Notes under the pieces: model-generated
Told to the model about the DNA's origin: nothing
What the model saw: the letters and a program-made list of their open reading frames with translations, nothing else
Database searches by the model: none
Translations under genes and position numbers: made by a program
NCBI GenBank assembly: GCA_029721435.1
Contig: CM056573.1
Coordinates: 100,555,447 to 100,619,446 of the forward strand
DNA length: 64,000 bases
From: Gymnothorax reevesii
Taxonomy: Eukaryota > Chordata > Actinopteri > Anguilliformes > Muraenidae
Direction of reading: 5' to 3'
Shown here: positions 49,100 through 60,626 of the stretch, piece after piece
How the letters are laid out: every line of letters starts with the position of its first letter
Numbering within the stretch: position 1 is the stretch's first letter

Positions 49100-51170
49100 A
49101 CCAGGATTCCTATAGATTTTTTTTTTCATAAGGTCAGGTTACAATAGTGCTTCTGTTCAGAATGACTCTTCAATAATGAATAGAATTAGAACTGGTATTA
49201 AGAAGTCATGGAAGAAGTGCTATTACTGACCCTGAAGGTTAACTACACAATTATGAATTTATATCTTCTGGCAGATTAGAAATATGGGCATTGCCTTGCA
49301 TTACTTGATATAAATCTAAAACATTTGGGAAACTCTTTAAGATACGGGCGACAGTTCTTATTTTTATTTTTTATAATTCTGACATTAACTCACTTCGTAT
49401 TCCAGATGTGGATCTGATAGCTGATGACTGCCTGGTCACTATAGAACATGGAAGATTCTGGGCTTTGAGTGCCTGAACTGCTTGCAGGTGACCTGTATGA
49501 CCCAGTAAACCACAGTGCTGCTCTGCGGTGAACTGCGGTCGCTCTTTGAAAGCAGCCCTCCATCGCCGATGGAGTGAGGAGGCAGCAGCTGCAATAGGCC
49601 TCAGCCTATCTTCAGTAAAAATATGTGGCAGTGGTAGAAACAGCCTCACATGCCTCCTCCCGGGCTCTTCTCCATGTCCAGGATGTGTGGCTACTCAGCC
49701 CTTCATAGTTTATGACACTAGTCTGACTAAAATCCAGTAACAGAAATGGCCCTTCGTGTACATGCCTGATTTTAGATTCTGGCGAGACGGTATCCCATTA
49801 ATCTGTCTCTGTGGATACTTAACTCTCTTGGTATACCTCGCCTTTCAGGTCTGAGCTAAGCAGGTATGGTTGGGGGATTTGGCGTGTCCTTGCACTTTCT
49901 TGATGTTAAGTGTGAGCACACTTTGCAAGCAGATGCCCGCCGTTGCATTCAACCCCCACTATTCCCCCCACTGTCATTCTAAAAATGACATGGTTGGCTG
50001 TTAAACCATTCTGTAACACTCCCCGAACACATGCCTGAGCCCACTCAAGCAAGGCCACGCTTGCCGCCGGACACCCCGAGTCCAAACTAGTGGCTTTGTC
50101 TTTCACGCATTCTCACATTGAGCCAGCTGTGCTTGGAGTGCGGAAGCCCAGTGCTGCGATGCTGCTATAAATATGTCCAAATGAGTGTGACCGAATGACA
50201 GCTGTCGGATGGATGGAGGGCACATGTTGTTGCAGCACTTACAGGCTGCCCTAGTTCAGAAGTGAGAGAGCGCTTTTTGTCAAAAAGCGAACAAATCCTA
50301 CGAATATCTGATGGCAGGGGATGTAGCCCTTGTTTTGGGTGGTCGGTAAAATGGTTAAACCTCAATTTTGGATGGGAAAGCCGCTTTCTCTATGTCTGTT
50401 TCCATGGTATCTACCATTTCATGCTTTAAACTGAGTGAGCAATTCGAAGGTTAACTAATGGAATAGCAGTCATGGTAGATATTGGCATCATTGGATGTGA
50501 GTGGGCTGCCTACTTCTGTCTGCTGGCATACTGCAACGTTAAGAGAATGAATTCCGTGGTTCCAAGCAGTATAATAGAGTTAAACAAAGGGGGTGCAGGT
50601 GCACTAGCTTGATATTACTGGGACCCAAGCATATCTTGCAATATATTCATCCAAATTATATGCTGGACTGATTGCAATACAAGGCAGCAGGACAGTTCAC
50701 GTTAATTTAGTCTATTATTAATAATCTCATATTTGAACAAGTTCACGGAATCTGGCGAATGAACAATGAAAACAGTTGTCTGCCATTTTGAAAATATTTA
50801 CACCAACTTACACTTGGTTCATATGAGTTGTAGGTCAGTTTATGGCTACATCTGTGCATTAATTAGACAAGTTTGCGCATCAAATGCTTACAATTTACCT
50901 CTGATATAACTGGTGCAGCTGTTGCTACAGTGTTTGAAATGTATTGGTCCCCAAATTTGGCTTAATCTCTCTTATTTTTGAATATTGGACTTAATGATCT
51001 GTGATCTTCATACAAAATATAATGGAAAATGAAGAGAAAAGGAAGAAACAAAATACAGCTTTTAAATGATTGTTTCAATTATTGAAGGAAAAGGTAATCC
51101 AACTCCTGTATCACCCATGTAAAAAAGTCATTTCTGCCCATTCTCTGCCTCCCCAAAACAACTCTTCCAT
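49100..51170. other. 2 kb without a recognised gene
   Basis: Short ORFs only (up to 92 codons). A GAGCTAAGCAGG-type stretch at about 49852-49866 resembles 5S rRNA-derived SINEs, but the flanking 5S boxes are not convincing. No delimited element was found. Confidence 0.4.
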
Positions 51171-51384
51171 GCAATTGTACTGTTGATACTATTTTTAGCT
51201 CTCTTGGTCCAATGGACAATGCGATCACGTGTCAGTGTCTGCGTTAACTTTGATCTTCCTCTGCCAAACCACTTAAGAGCTCACCATGAAATTTGGTGGG
51301 GTAGTAAATAAGGATGTACAGATTATAAATTGTTTGATTGGTGCAAATCCACCCAAAGGGGGCACTATAGAGATGTATAATGTA

Positions 51385-52992
51385 CAAAACCCAAAACCGG
51401 TGAAGTTGGCACGTTATGTAAATCGTAGATAAAAACAGAATAAAATGATTTGCAAATCCTTTTCAACTTATATTCAATTGAATACATTGCAAAGACAAGA
51501 TGTTTTATGTGAAAACTGAGAACATTTTTTTTTTTTTTGCAAATAATCATTAACTTAGAATTTAAAGGCAGCAACACATTGCAAAAAAGTTGGCACAGGG
51601 GCCTTTTTAACTCTGTGTTGCATCGCCTTTCCTTTTAACGACACTCAGTAAACGTTTGGGAACTGAGGAGACCAGTTTTTGAAGCTTTTCAGGTGGAACT
51701 CTTTCACATTCTTGCTTGACGTACAGCTTAAGTTGTTCAACTGTCCGGAGTCACCGTTGTCGTATTTTACGCTTCATAATGCGCCACACATTTTCAATGG
51801 GAGACAGGTCTGGACTACAGACAGGCCAGTCTAGTACCCGCACTCTTTTACTACAGAGCCATGCTGTTGTAACACGTGCAGAATGTGGCTTGGCATTGTC
51901 TTGCTGAAATAAGCAGGGGGTCCATGAAAAAGACGTTGCTTGGATGGCAACATATGTTGCTCCAAAACCTGTATGTACCTTCCAGCATTAATGGTGCCTT
52001 CACATATGTGTAAGTTGCCCATGCCTTGAGCACTAATACACCCCCATACCATCATAGATGCTGGCTTTTGAACTTTGCGCCTATAACAGTCCGGATAGTT
52101 CTTTTCCTCTTTGGTCCGGAGGACACGACGTCCACAGTTTCCAAAAACAATTTGAAATGTCGACTCGTCAGACCACAGAACACTTTTCCACTTTGCATCA
52201 GTCCATCTTAGATGAGCTTGGGCCCAGCGAAGCCGGCGGCGTTTCTGGGTGCAGTTGATAAATGGCTTTCGCTTTGCATTGTAGAGTTTTTACTTGCACT
52301 TGCAGATGTAGTGGCGAACTGTAGTTACTGACAGTGGTTTTCTGGAGTGTTCCTGAGCCCATGTGGTGATGTCCTTTACACAATGATGTCGGTTTTTGAT
52401 GCAATACCGCCTGAGGGATCGAAGGTCACGGGCATTCAATGTTGGTTTTCGGCCTTGTCGCTTACATGCAGTGATTTCTCCAGATTCTCTGAACCTTTTG
52501 ATGATATTACGGACCGTAGATGATGAAATCCCTAAATTTCTTGCAATAGCTTGTTGAAGAATGTTATTTTTTTAACTGTTTGACAATCAGCTCACGCATG
52601 TGTTCACTAAGTGGTGACCTTCGCCCCATCCTTGTTTGTGAATTACTGAGCATTTCAGGGAAGTTGCTTATATCCCCTATCATGGCACCCACCTGTTTCC
52701 AATTAGCCCGTTCACCTGTGGGATGTTCCAAATAAGTGTTTGATGAGCATTTCTCAATTCTCTCAGTCTTTTTTGCCACTTGTGCCAGCTTTTCTGAAAC
52801 ATGTTGCTGGCATTAAATTCCAAATGAGCTAATATTTGCAAAAAATTACAAAGTTTACCTGTTCGAACACTAAGTAACTTGTCTTTGCAGTGTATTCAAT
52901 TGAATATAGGTTGAAAAGGATTTGCAAATCATTGTATTCTGTTTTTATTTATGATTTACACAATGTGCCAACTTCACTGGTTTTGGATTTTG
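51385..52992 (-). mobile_element. full-length Tc1/mariner element
   Basis: TA flanks it (51383-51384, 52993-52994). The terminal repeats of about 110 bp begin CAAAACCCAAAACCGG on the left and CAAAATCCAAAACCAG on the complement of the right. The 1608-bp element carries a transposase gene in minus orientation. The truncated sister copy is at 36622-37668. Confidence 0.92.
51612..52629 (-). pseudogene. Tc1 transposase, inactivated
   Basis: The start is MGRRSPLSEHMRELIVKQL at 52629, followed by the HTH in shifting frames. 'HLRWTDAKW' and 'SDEST' lie near 52190-52140, and '[20 protein letters not shown]' is in the 52055-51831 frame. The 'NAKPHSA' block is damaged (to 'TMPSHI') by a frameshift near 51915. 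The D-L-S-P-I-E block is legible at nucleotide level near 51795. Several frameshifts make it nonfunctional. Confidence 0.8.
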
Positions 52993-53900
52993 TATTTCAG
53001 GCTATATCTTCTGAACTCTAAGTCATAGAAACAAAATTCTTTTTGCTGTTAGATTCTGTGGATCAAGATGAATCAATCTATGTAAGCCCCACTCATTTGC
53101 TCATAAGCAAATTTTCAGCCATTTTGAATTGTTTGTAAAAAGAATTTAATTTCTTTCTCCTTCTAGATGGTGCAATCAATTTGCAATTAATTTGGTGGGC
53201 AGCAACATCAGACCAAGATCTAATATTACTGCATAAAGAATTGTGCAAAATGAAAGGATGTGGCTACAGTAAGCCAATGAATTTTGAGGGCATGGCCTCC
53301 ATGGATATCATGAGTTGTAAATCCTGAATGAAGCGCCTAATCCTCTCAAACGTGAGATCTGTCATCCACAGGCCAGGGACCTCATTTATTAACGGTGCGC
53401 AGGCACAAAAAAGATACGTACGTCACTTTCTTTGCAGATTTCTGATTTATAAAAACAAACTTGACATTAAAAAAGGGAAATTAGTACGATTATGCACAAT
53501 GTCAATGAATTCCAAGTCTATACAAATTAAATAAATGAAAATCCCATGCAGTTTATTTTACCCATAGGTTTATAAATGAGGTTATTTTCCACAAAATGTC
53601 GTTTTTATTTTTTTGTGCATATGTATTATTTAGGTTTGAAATCCACACTCATTTTTTGTAATTAAGGCCCAAGGTCACTCAGACACACCAAATTTGGCAT
53701 AAGTCTGTCAATAGGTGGTGCAGTAGCAAACAAATGGTCATAACTTTGATCTTCTGCCAAACCACCAAAGGGATCAAGGAGAAATTTATTGGGGAGGTAC
53801 AGTATCTCACAAAAGTGAGTGCACCCCTCACATTTCGACAATTAATTGATCATATCTTTTCAAGGGACAACGTTACAGAAATGAAACTTGAATATATACT

Positions 53901-54239
53901 TGTTGGTAAATTAATAAAAAACCAAGAACGTTGTCCCGATGAAGAAGCAGAGTCCGATTGTTCGTGTCAAAAAGCAGGAAAGAGTTTATTACACAGCCGG
54001 CCGTGAGAACAACAGCGTGATGCAAAGTTCAAAAATTCCTTCATTTTGTAAGAAACTTTATACATGTTAAAGTACAGACATTTGCATATGATTTCTTTAA
54101 TGTTATCAGAGGTTGTTGCTGATTTGTCCTGCGGGACCTGACGGCTTCTCTTTATCTCCTAATTCACATTCATTACCCATTGATCAAACCGTCTGGCTCA
54201 CCTCATATTGCCAATACCCAAAAGTTCTGTTTCCCAACA
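53901..54239 (-). mobile_element. solo LTR
   Basis: The 339-bp segment begins TGTTGG and ends CCAACA, the short inverted TG...CA termini of LTRs. TACT flanks it on both sides (53897-53900, 54240-54243). On the minus strand an AATAAA with a downstream T-rich stretch (near 53975) suggests that orientation. No internal retroelement sequence adjoins, so it is the product of LTR-LTR recombination. Confidence 0.75.
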
Positions 54240-54324
54240 TACTAGAGTCGTCATTGTACAATATGTGTAGCAGTGTAGATTTACTGCACTGTCCAAATAA
54301 CTGAACAGTCATTTTCCCTTGCCA

Positions 54325-54963
54325 GGACGGAAGCCTCTTTTGATGCTGGACCATAAGAGAGCCCAAAAACACTTTGTAGAAGACAACCAGTCCAAGAACA
54401 TGAACCACTGGAACCTTGTTCTGTTGTCTGATGAGACCAAGATAAACTTGTTTGGCTCAGATGGTGTCCAGAATGTGTGGCGGTGCCCTGGTGAGGAGTA
54501 CCAAGACAAGTGTGTACTACCTGCAGTCAAACATGGTGGTGGCAGCATCATGGTCTGGGACTGCATGAGTGCTTCTGCTCTTGGGGAGCTGTGCTTCATT
54601 TATGATATAATGGAGTCCTTACTGTGACATTCTGAAGCAGAAAATGATGCCCTCTCTTCAGAAATGGCAGTTTTCCAACATGATAATGACCCAAAACACA
54701 CCTACAAGATGACAACTGCCTTTCGGAAGAAGGTGATGGTGTGGCCGAGTATGTCTCCAGACCTGAATTCAATTGAGCACCTGTGGGGCATTCTCAAGAG
54801 GAAGGTGGAGGAGCAGCAGGTGTCCAACATCCACCAACTCTATGATGTCATCATGGAGGAGTGGAGGAGGTTCCCACCAACAACGTGTGCAGCTCTGGTG
54901 AATTCCTTGCCTTGGAGAATCAAGGCAGTGCTGGACAACAGTGGTGGTCACACTAAATGTTGA
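54325..54963 (+). pseudogene. Tc1 transposase, N-terminally deleted
   Basis: It begins inside the catalytic domain (GRKPLLMLDHKRAQKHF), with LLSDETKINLFG (first Asp), 'GGGSIMVWDCMSA', then a frameshift near 54625-54660. It continues with FQHDNDPKHT (second Asp) and 'WPSMSPDLNSIEHLWGILKR' (Glu). Only 30 residues lie between the last two acids, so a small deletion is likely. The DNA-binding domain is missing. Confidence 0.85.
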
Positions 54964-56280
54964 CACTATGGACACAATTTGGCAAGTTGGCGGTTAGGTG
55001 TACTCACTTTTGTTGCAACCCATTTTGGAAATAGTGACTGTTTGTTCAGTTATTTGGACAGTGCAGTAAATCTACACAGCTACACACATTGTGCAATGAC
55101 TACTGTAGAATATATTCAGGTTTCACTTCTGTAACGTTGCCCCTTGAAAAGATATAATACATTAATTGTCGAAATGTGAGGGGCGCACTCACTTTTGTGA
55201 GATACTGTATATATGTATGGACAGATTCTAAACTGTTCGATTGGTGTAAATGAATCCATAGGTGGCCCTACTGCAAAAAAATGGTCATAACTCCTAAACC
55301 ATTTGTCCGAGCATCTTGAAATTTTAATGCGTCATGTTAGTCAGGGTTGCTGTGAAAATCTATAAGAAATAATTGACAAATGAAACAACATGGCCAACAT
55401 CAGCCAATCAATTTTCAGTCGCCGTTAAACTCACTTAAGCTATCACCTGTCAACATCAAACTTTATATTCTTGTTAAAGATTTTGAAAAGAGATTTTTTT
55501 TAATTAATCTGATTGGCCATATGGCGGTGGTAAAGAGAGGTATATGTTTTCGGCAATAACTTCTAAACCATAGGGTGTAGAAACAAATTTTTTTTGTTTG
55601 ATTCTGTGGGTAAATCCATGTAAGCCACATCCATTTTTATATTTGTAAACTTTCCGCCATTTTGAATTGTTTGCAAAACCTTTTAGTCCGTGGGCTGGGA
55701 GGGCCCACCGTGCCTCCCCCCCACCAATTGACTTAACCAAATTTTTCTGATTGCTAATTGAGCACACTTTCACCGGATTTCAGGATGTTAACATGGAATA
55801 AACTGAGACTCAGTACTGTTTTGGTGGCAATATTTACAAGGCATGAGGTCTAAATCTGATGCATCAACTTGGGGGTAGGGGAAATTCAAACAGTCATTAC
55901 TCAAAACATTTTTAACATAAGTTAACAAGCTGGAAATCAAATATTGCCTGTGGCAAGCTCTTTCCAGTGATATATAGTTTATGTATATTAGGTCAAGAAT
56001 GACGTCAGCAGAGGTCAAACGGTCACGATTGTTTTACCTTGGCAAAAATCTCGAACGTTTGCCTTTATCAAAGTCTGTATGCAAGAAAGGGGTCAGGTCC
56101 TACGATCTGGACCTAAAAACTACTCAGTACATATCTCGTACAATTCTGGCCAACCAGTGTTCAAGGATTAGCAAAAGTGAAGGACCAGCAAAAAGTTAAA
56201 CTTGACCGAATTTGTAAAAATGCAAAAAACATTAAACTTTGATGATAATTAAAATTAACATAGGTTTGTAATCAACAATA

Positions 56281-57711
56281 ATGCAGGTTATGATCATGTC
56301 CGGGTGAGGTCTCCAGATAGCAACTTGTTCTTCAACCTGTTGTTCAATGCGCCAAACATCAACATGACTCTTCTGTTTGACAGTGGTTCAGGTAACAGGA
56401 GACGGTTGCTGAATATTTCTTCCCTGGGTCATGACTACACGCCTGTACTGTGCAGCTCTCCTTGCCCTTCACGGATTCATCAGGTGTGACACAACAAGTG
56501 CATTTAAAAGGATTGCAAAGTGAAGCCATTCAAACTTTTGCAGAAACTACCTCGATTCCATGGTGTCTTCGAGCGCCTAGGTGACTGCAGGCAAGTTGCA
56601 AATGAACTGTACCTTCAGCTGGAGGAGTTTGTCTGCCTAATGTACAGTCTGAGATGCCGAATATCAAGTGTGGATCAACTTCGCTGCAGGACGCTCCTTG
56701 ACAAATGTGCTGGCAGTGATTGAAAACTGGATCCAACAAAGAATGTGGACTTTTCTAGTCTCCCTCCCCCCAGGATTTGTCCACGTGAGCACATCAAATG
56801 TGTCAACTACCAGGCTACGATCTGGAAGCATGCACATATTAGGGATGGGTATCGCCAAGGACGTCACGATACGATACGTACCGTAGTGCCGGACGATTCG
56901 ATACATACCTCGATACAGTGCCGTACGATTCAATGTGATAATGATACCAATATGATAATGATATATGCCATATACTGCAAAACTCATCATTTTTTGAAAT
57001 AGTAAAAATGATGCTGAGAATACAACTTTCTGTGTACGACTTACGTAAACTAGTAATAGGTTGGTACATCTCAATATATTGCTAACTGAGTTAAACTATT
57101 TTGATTAATTTTTTATGTTCAAATTTATTTAAGATAAAGTGCATATTTCTTTTACACAATGAGCATTACATTTGTTTTTCGCTGTAAAAATGAAAAGTGC
57201 ATGGCATCTTCACCAACTTAAACCATAGCAGCACAGGGAAAAGAAAACCCCAAAAATTCCCACTAAACTGAACACTGAATAACATGAAATTTAAGTGCAT
57301 GTAAGTATCACTCTCACATTCATATTCACTGTAAACAAGAAAAATGTGCCTTAGGCCTCAGCTAATGTACAGAAGATTACAGAGTCATTACTGGCCTGGA
57401 CAGCTACAGCGGCATTGCCGTCAGAGGGAGTATCAATATTAGGGGCTCGAATACTGATACTGTATCGCTTGTTATTAAATCGATTTATATCTATATATCG
57501 CTTTTTTAGCACAGCCCTAGCACATATACGGAACCCTATTGTCCCTCTTCCCACAGATGATCATGGGTGGATTATGGTCGGAGAGGCAATAGAACCAAAA
57601 TGGTATGATGGTGATATCATTCCTCCTGAAATCGCAGATGTGCTTGAAACACTTGCCAAGGACAGGTATGACAATTATTCCGAGTCGGACAGTGGCGATG
57701 ATGGACCATGA
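56281..57711 (+). pseudogene. degenerate mobile-element protein of a fish-repeated family
   Basis: Frames join as NRRRLLNISSLGHDYTPVL, then CPSRIHQV with a stop, then 'VKPFKLLQKLPRFHGVFERL', 'ELYLQLEEFVCLMYSLRCRI', 'VDQLRCRTLLDKCAGSD' and 'NVDFSSLPP...NYQATIWKHAHI'. After removal of the hAT MITE at 56840-57519 it runs in frame into 'VPLPTDDHGWIMVGEAIEPK' and an acidic C-terminus ending at 57711. I know this pattern as an uncharacterised protein repeated in fish and invertebrate genomes, but I cannot name the superfamily. Several stops and one frameshift disable it. Confidence 0.55.
56840..57519. mobile_element. 680-bp hAT MITE
   Basis: The exact 8-bp duplication GCACATAT flanks it (56832-56839, 57520-57527). 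The ends are TAGGGATGGGTATCG and the complement of TAGGGCTGTGCTAAA. Internal CGATACGATACGTACCG wording is typical of fish hAT MITEs. Excision restores the open frame around it. Confidence 0.92.
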
Positions 57712-57829
57712 GGAGAAAGTGATGTGGACCTTGTCACTGACCGCGAGGGTGTCGACAGTGACAACGACTAGCAGCGCCTGATGGACGATTTCTGATACCA
57801 TATTTATTCAATGTTAACAACCTGAAATC

Positions 57830-58135
57830 CAAAGTGGGCACAATTAGCAATCATAAAAATTTGGTTTGGTCAATTGGTGCAGGGGAGTCACGGTGGGCCC
57901 TCCCAGCCCACTGACTATTTAATTTCTGTCTCCTAAGCAGTGAGATCAATTCACACAAAATTTAAGGGCATGGCCCATATGATATAAAGAGCTGTGACTC
58001 CTTAATGAAAGTTTCAATCATCACCAAACTTGACATCTCTCATCTTCAAGCCGTGCAAATTCTTCACACTGAATTTGGTTTAAATCTGTTGGTAGATGGC
58101 GCTATATCAAACAAATGGTCATAACTCTTAAACCA
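57830..58135 (+). repeat. 306-bp source segment duplicated at 59953-60258
   Basis: It is identical, by direct reading, to 59953-60258. It is part of the diverged noncoding repeat family. Confidence 0.95.
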
Positions 58136-58450
58136 TTGTGCGAGCAACTTAAAATTTAGCATGCTTCAGAACGGTGAATGTTGCCATGAAAATCTGTAAG
58201 AACAAAGTGATAGATGGATGACATCAGCCAATCAAATTTCACTAGCCCGTACACTCATTTAAACTGTCATCAATCATGAAACTTTACACTTTTTTCAAGG
58301 ATGTGTAAAAGGGCAGTCCTAATGTTAATTTGATTGGCCAAATGGTGGTGTAATAGAGAGGTACAACAAATTAGATTCCAATGGGCCAAAATTTGGCACA
58401 GTAGTAAGAGACACAGCATACAATTGCATAGTTGTTTTCAACCATTTAAT

Positions 58451-59278
58451 TCAGTGGTGCTAATTTTGCATATTGCATCTCTGGATGAGGATCAAATGTC
58501 TTTCCAATGAGCAAAATAAGTCTTTAAACATCTGGCTTCTATTTGTCAATCAGGTAACAGATGCTAAAGACATAACAGTGACTTATCAATGTGAAATTTG
58601 CAAGGCGAAGTATACCATGAAGTTATGTGCCAAGAACTGGAAATTGCTTGAAAAACTTATACAATTTGTGTTTTCACTCCTTCAAAATCGATGATTACCT
58701 CATGTTGCTTGGACCCCGTTGGTGTTTATTTTTTTTCCTACAAAATTACGAAAGGTGTCTTCTTTGTCCCAATGTTGGATCCAGAACAAAAAAATACCAC
58801 CACTTGTGAGCTTAAATAACACCAAATCCTGAAATACACCAAGTGAGCTACTGTGCCCATGGCACGATTTTTGTCTATTCTCTCAGGAATCACAAACACT
58901 GACTTGATCTGCGGCGAGCAAGATCTGCAGTTTGTTTGATGTCTGAGTAGAAGTTTCTGAGTAATTTTTTTCAGACTGGCCTGTCCAAGGAAGATTCACA
59001 ACTGTGCCAAGTTTTCTGCTTTTGGAGATAATGGGTCAATGGATTGTTGGAGTCCCAGATCCTCAGAAATCCCTTTGTAAGATTTTTGAATCTGATGTAT
59101 TGCAATAGCTTTCGGATGACCACTAGATTTTTTTTTTAACCTATAGCAAAGTTAAAATCCACTTCTTGTGACAGATATGGGTCAATTTATTTTGCATCTA
59201 ATGCCATCAAGCAGCAAAGACAGTTCTAGGTATACTGCAGTTCTGTGTACCTACAGCAACCATTTATTGTTCAAACTA
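58451..59278. other. no recognised gene
   Basis: ORFs of 60-73 codons only. No delimited element. Confidence 0.4.
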
Positions 59279-59589
59279 TACGAGTCAACTTCACACACAT
59301 AAATTTGTAAATATTTTCTTGAAACTTTCAATAAAAAAGTTTTTATTATCACTGGGGATAAATGCGTTGTCAAAGACATCATGACACACATCAACTCCGA
59401 CGTGCACAGGTACGTAGCACGTGCGAGCGTTCTTTAACCTAAAACCATGTTTTCTCGTGTTCCAAGTCACGTGACCATATGAGAGATATGCAACTGAGCT
59501 CACGTTAGCACGTTAGAGTGACATCTCGGAAAAACAAGTTTTTACAGTTAATTGTTTGTTGATTTTCAATTCCGTGGCTGTCAAACATT

Positions 59590-59960
59590 CAGCGTGAACG
59601 TGCCATTGGCATGCTGAATACGGAAACGTCCGTCACTGACGTTGCAAGGGTTATGGGATGCAGTCGACGGAAAATCCATGATTTTCAGACACGTCTCCAA
59701 CAAACTGGCACCACAGCTGACCGTCCTCGTTCTGGTAGCCCACGGGTGACGTCAAAAGCAGAACATCGACAAATTGTCTAACGTCATTTGCATAATCGCT
59801 TTGTCACTGCAACGTCCACTAGGAATGAATTGTTTAGAGGTCGTGTGACTGCCCAAACCATACATAATCGCCTGCGCACTGCTCTTATTCAAGTTGTAAC
59901 TTACCAGTTTTACTTTTGGACATTTCCGTAATATTTCCGGTGGAACTGGTTGCAAAGTGG
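59590..59960 (+). pseudogene. Tc1 transposase N-terminus
   Basis: The frame reads RERAIGMLNTETSVTDVARV and 'GCSRRKIHDFQTRLQQTGTT', then DRPRSGSPRVT, then VTAQTIHNRLR. This is the two-HTH DNA-binding region with the GRPR-like linker. A TAA at 59778-59780 interrupts it, and the catalytic domain is absent. The second half is repeated at 60259-60490. Confidence 0.75.
59723..59954 (+). repeat. 232-bp segment, copy 1 of direct duplication
   Basis: It is identical, by direct reading, to 60259-60490. It covers part of the Tc1 transposase relic. Confidence 0.95.
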
Positions 59961-60258
59961 GCACAATTAGCAATCATAAAAATTTGGTTTGGTCAATTGG
60001 TGCAGGGGAGTCACGGTGGGCCCTCCCAGCCCACTGACTATTTAATTTCTGTCTCCTAAGCAGTGAGATCAATTCACACAAAATTTAAGGGCATGGCCCA
60101 TATGATATAAAGAGCTGTGACTCCTTAATGAAAGTTTCAATCATCACCAAACTTGACATCTCTCATCTTCAAGCCGTGCAAATTCTTCACACTGAATTTG
60201 GTTTAAATCTGTTGGTAGATGGCGCTATATCAAACAAATGGTCATAACTCTTAAACCA
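59953..60258 (+). repeat. 306-bp insert, exact copy of 57830-58135
   Basis: Same orientation, same length and no mismatch seen. It separates the two copies of the 232-bp segment. Confidence 0.95.
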
Positions 60259-60490
60259 GTCCTCGTTCTGGTAGCCCACGGGTGACGTCAAAAGCAGAAC
60301 ATCGACAAATTGTCTAACGTCATTTGCATAATCGCTTTGTCACTGCAACGTCCACTAGGAATGAATTGTTTAGAGGTCGTGTGACTGCCCAAACCATACA
60401 TAATCGCCTGCGCACTGCTCTTATTCAAGTTGTAACTTACCAGTTTTACTTTTGGACATTTCCGTAATATTTCCGGTGGAACTGGTTGCA
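60259..60490 (+). repeat. 232-bp segment, copy 2 of direct duplication
   Basis: It is identical to 59723-59954. After it the Tc1 sequence continues to the right terminal repeat. Confidence 0.95.
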
Positions 60491-60626
60491 TTATGGACAT
60501 TATGTTTATGATACACCATCTTTAATGAGTACAGAATTAAATAAAATCATAATTTAAAACCTAATTTCTTGTATGTTCAACTTATCGACCTCCAAACGAG
60601 TGTGAAGTTTTTATTTTGGCTGAGTA

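Larger units (their letters stand above)
53800..55207 (+). mobile_element. Tc1 element interrupted by a solo LTR
   Basis: TA flanks it (53798-53799, 55208-55209). The long inverted repeats start CAGTATCTCACAAAAGTGAG on both ends and extend about 150 bp. This terminus is one I recognise from a widespread fish Tc1 family. The left arm is cut by an LTR at 53901-54239, and the 5' half of the transposase is deleted. Confidence 0.92.
51175..58450. repeat. diverged noncoding repeat family, at least four units, interrupted by transposons
   Basis: Blocks with the same wording recur: 'GGTGCAAATCCACCCAAAGG' (51338), 'CAAACAAATGGTCATAACT' (53727), 'AAAATGGTCATAACTCC' with 'AACCATTTGTCCGAGCA' (55276), and 'CAAACAAATGGTCATAACTC' with 'AACCATTGTGCGAGCA' (58109). 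'GATTGGCCATATGGCGG' (55511) pairs with 'GATTGGCCAAATGGTGG' (58329). Later Tc1 and MITE insertions split the series. No coding potential. The family is unknown to me. Confidence 0.55.
59281..60624 (+). mobile_element. Tc1 element with internal duplication
   Basis: TA is at 59279-59280 and 60625-60626. The ends share CAACTTCACAC(A) and the complement of CTCAGCC...AACTTCACACTC in imperfect inverted form. The 3' two-thirds of the transposase is gone, and the centre contains the B-A-B duplication described below. Confidence 0.65.

Noticed and set aside
49780..49900. 5S rRNA-like stretch (GAGCTAAGCAGG)
   Set aside because: Only a dozen bases match the 5S internal region, and the A and C boxes with correct spacing are not present.
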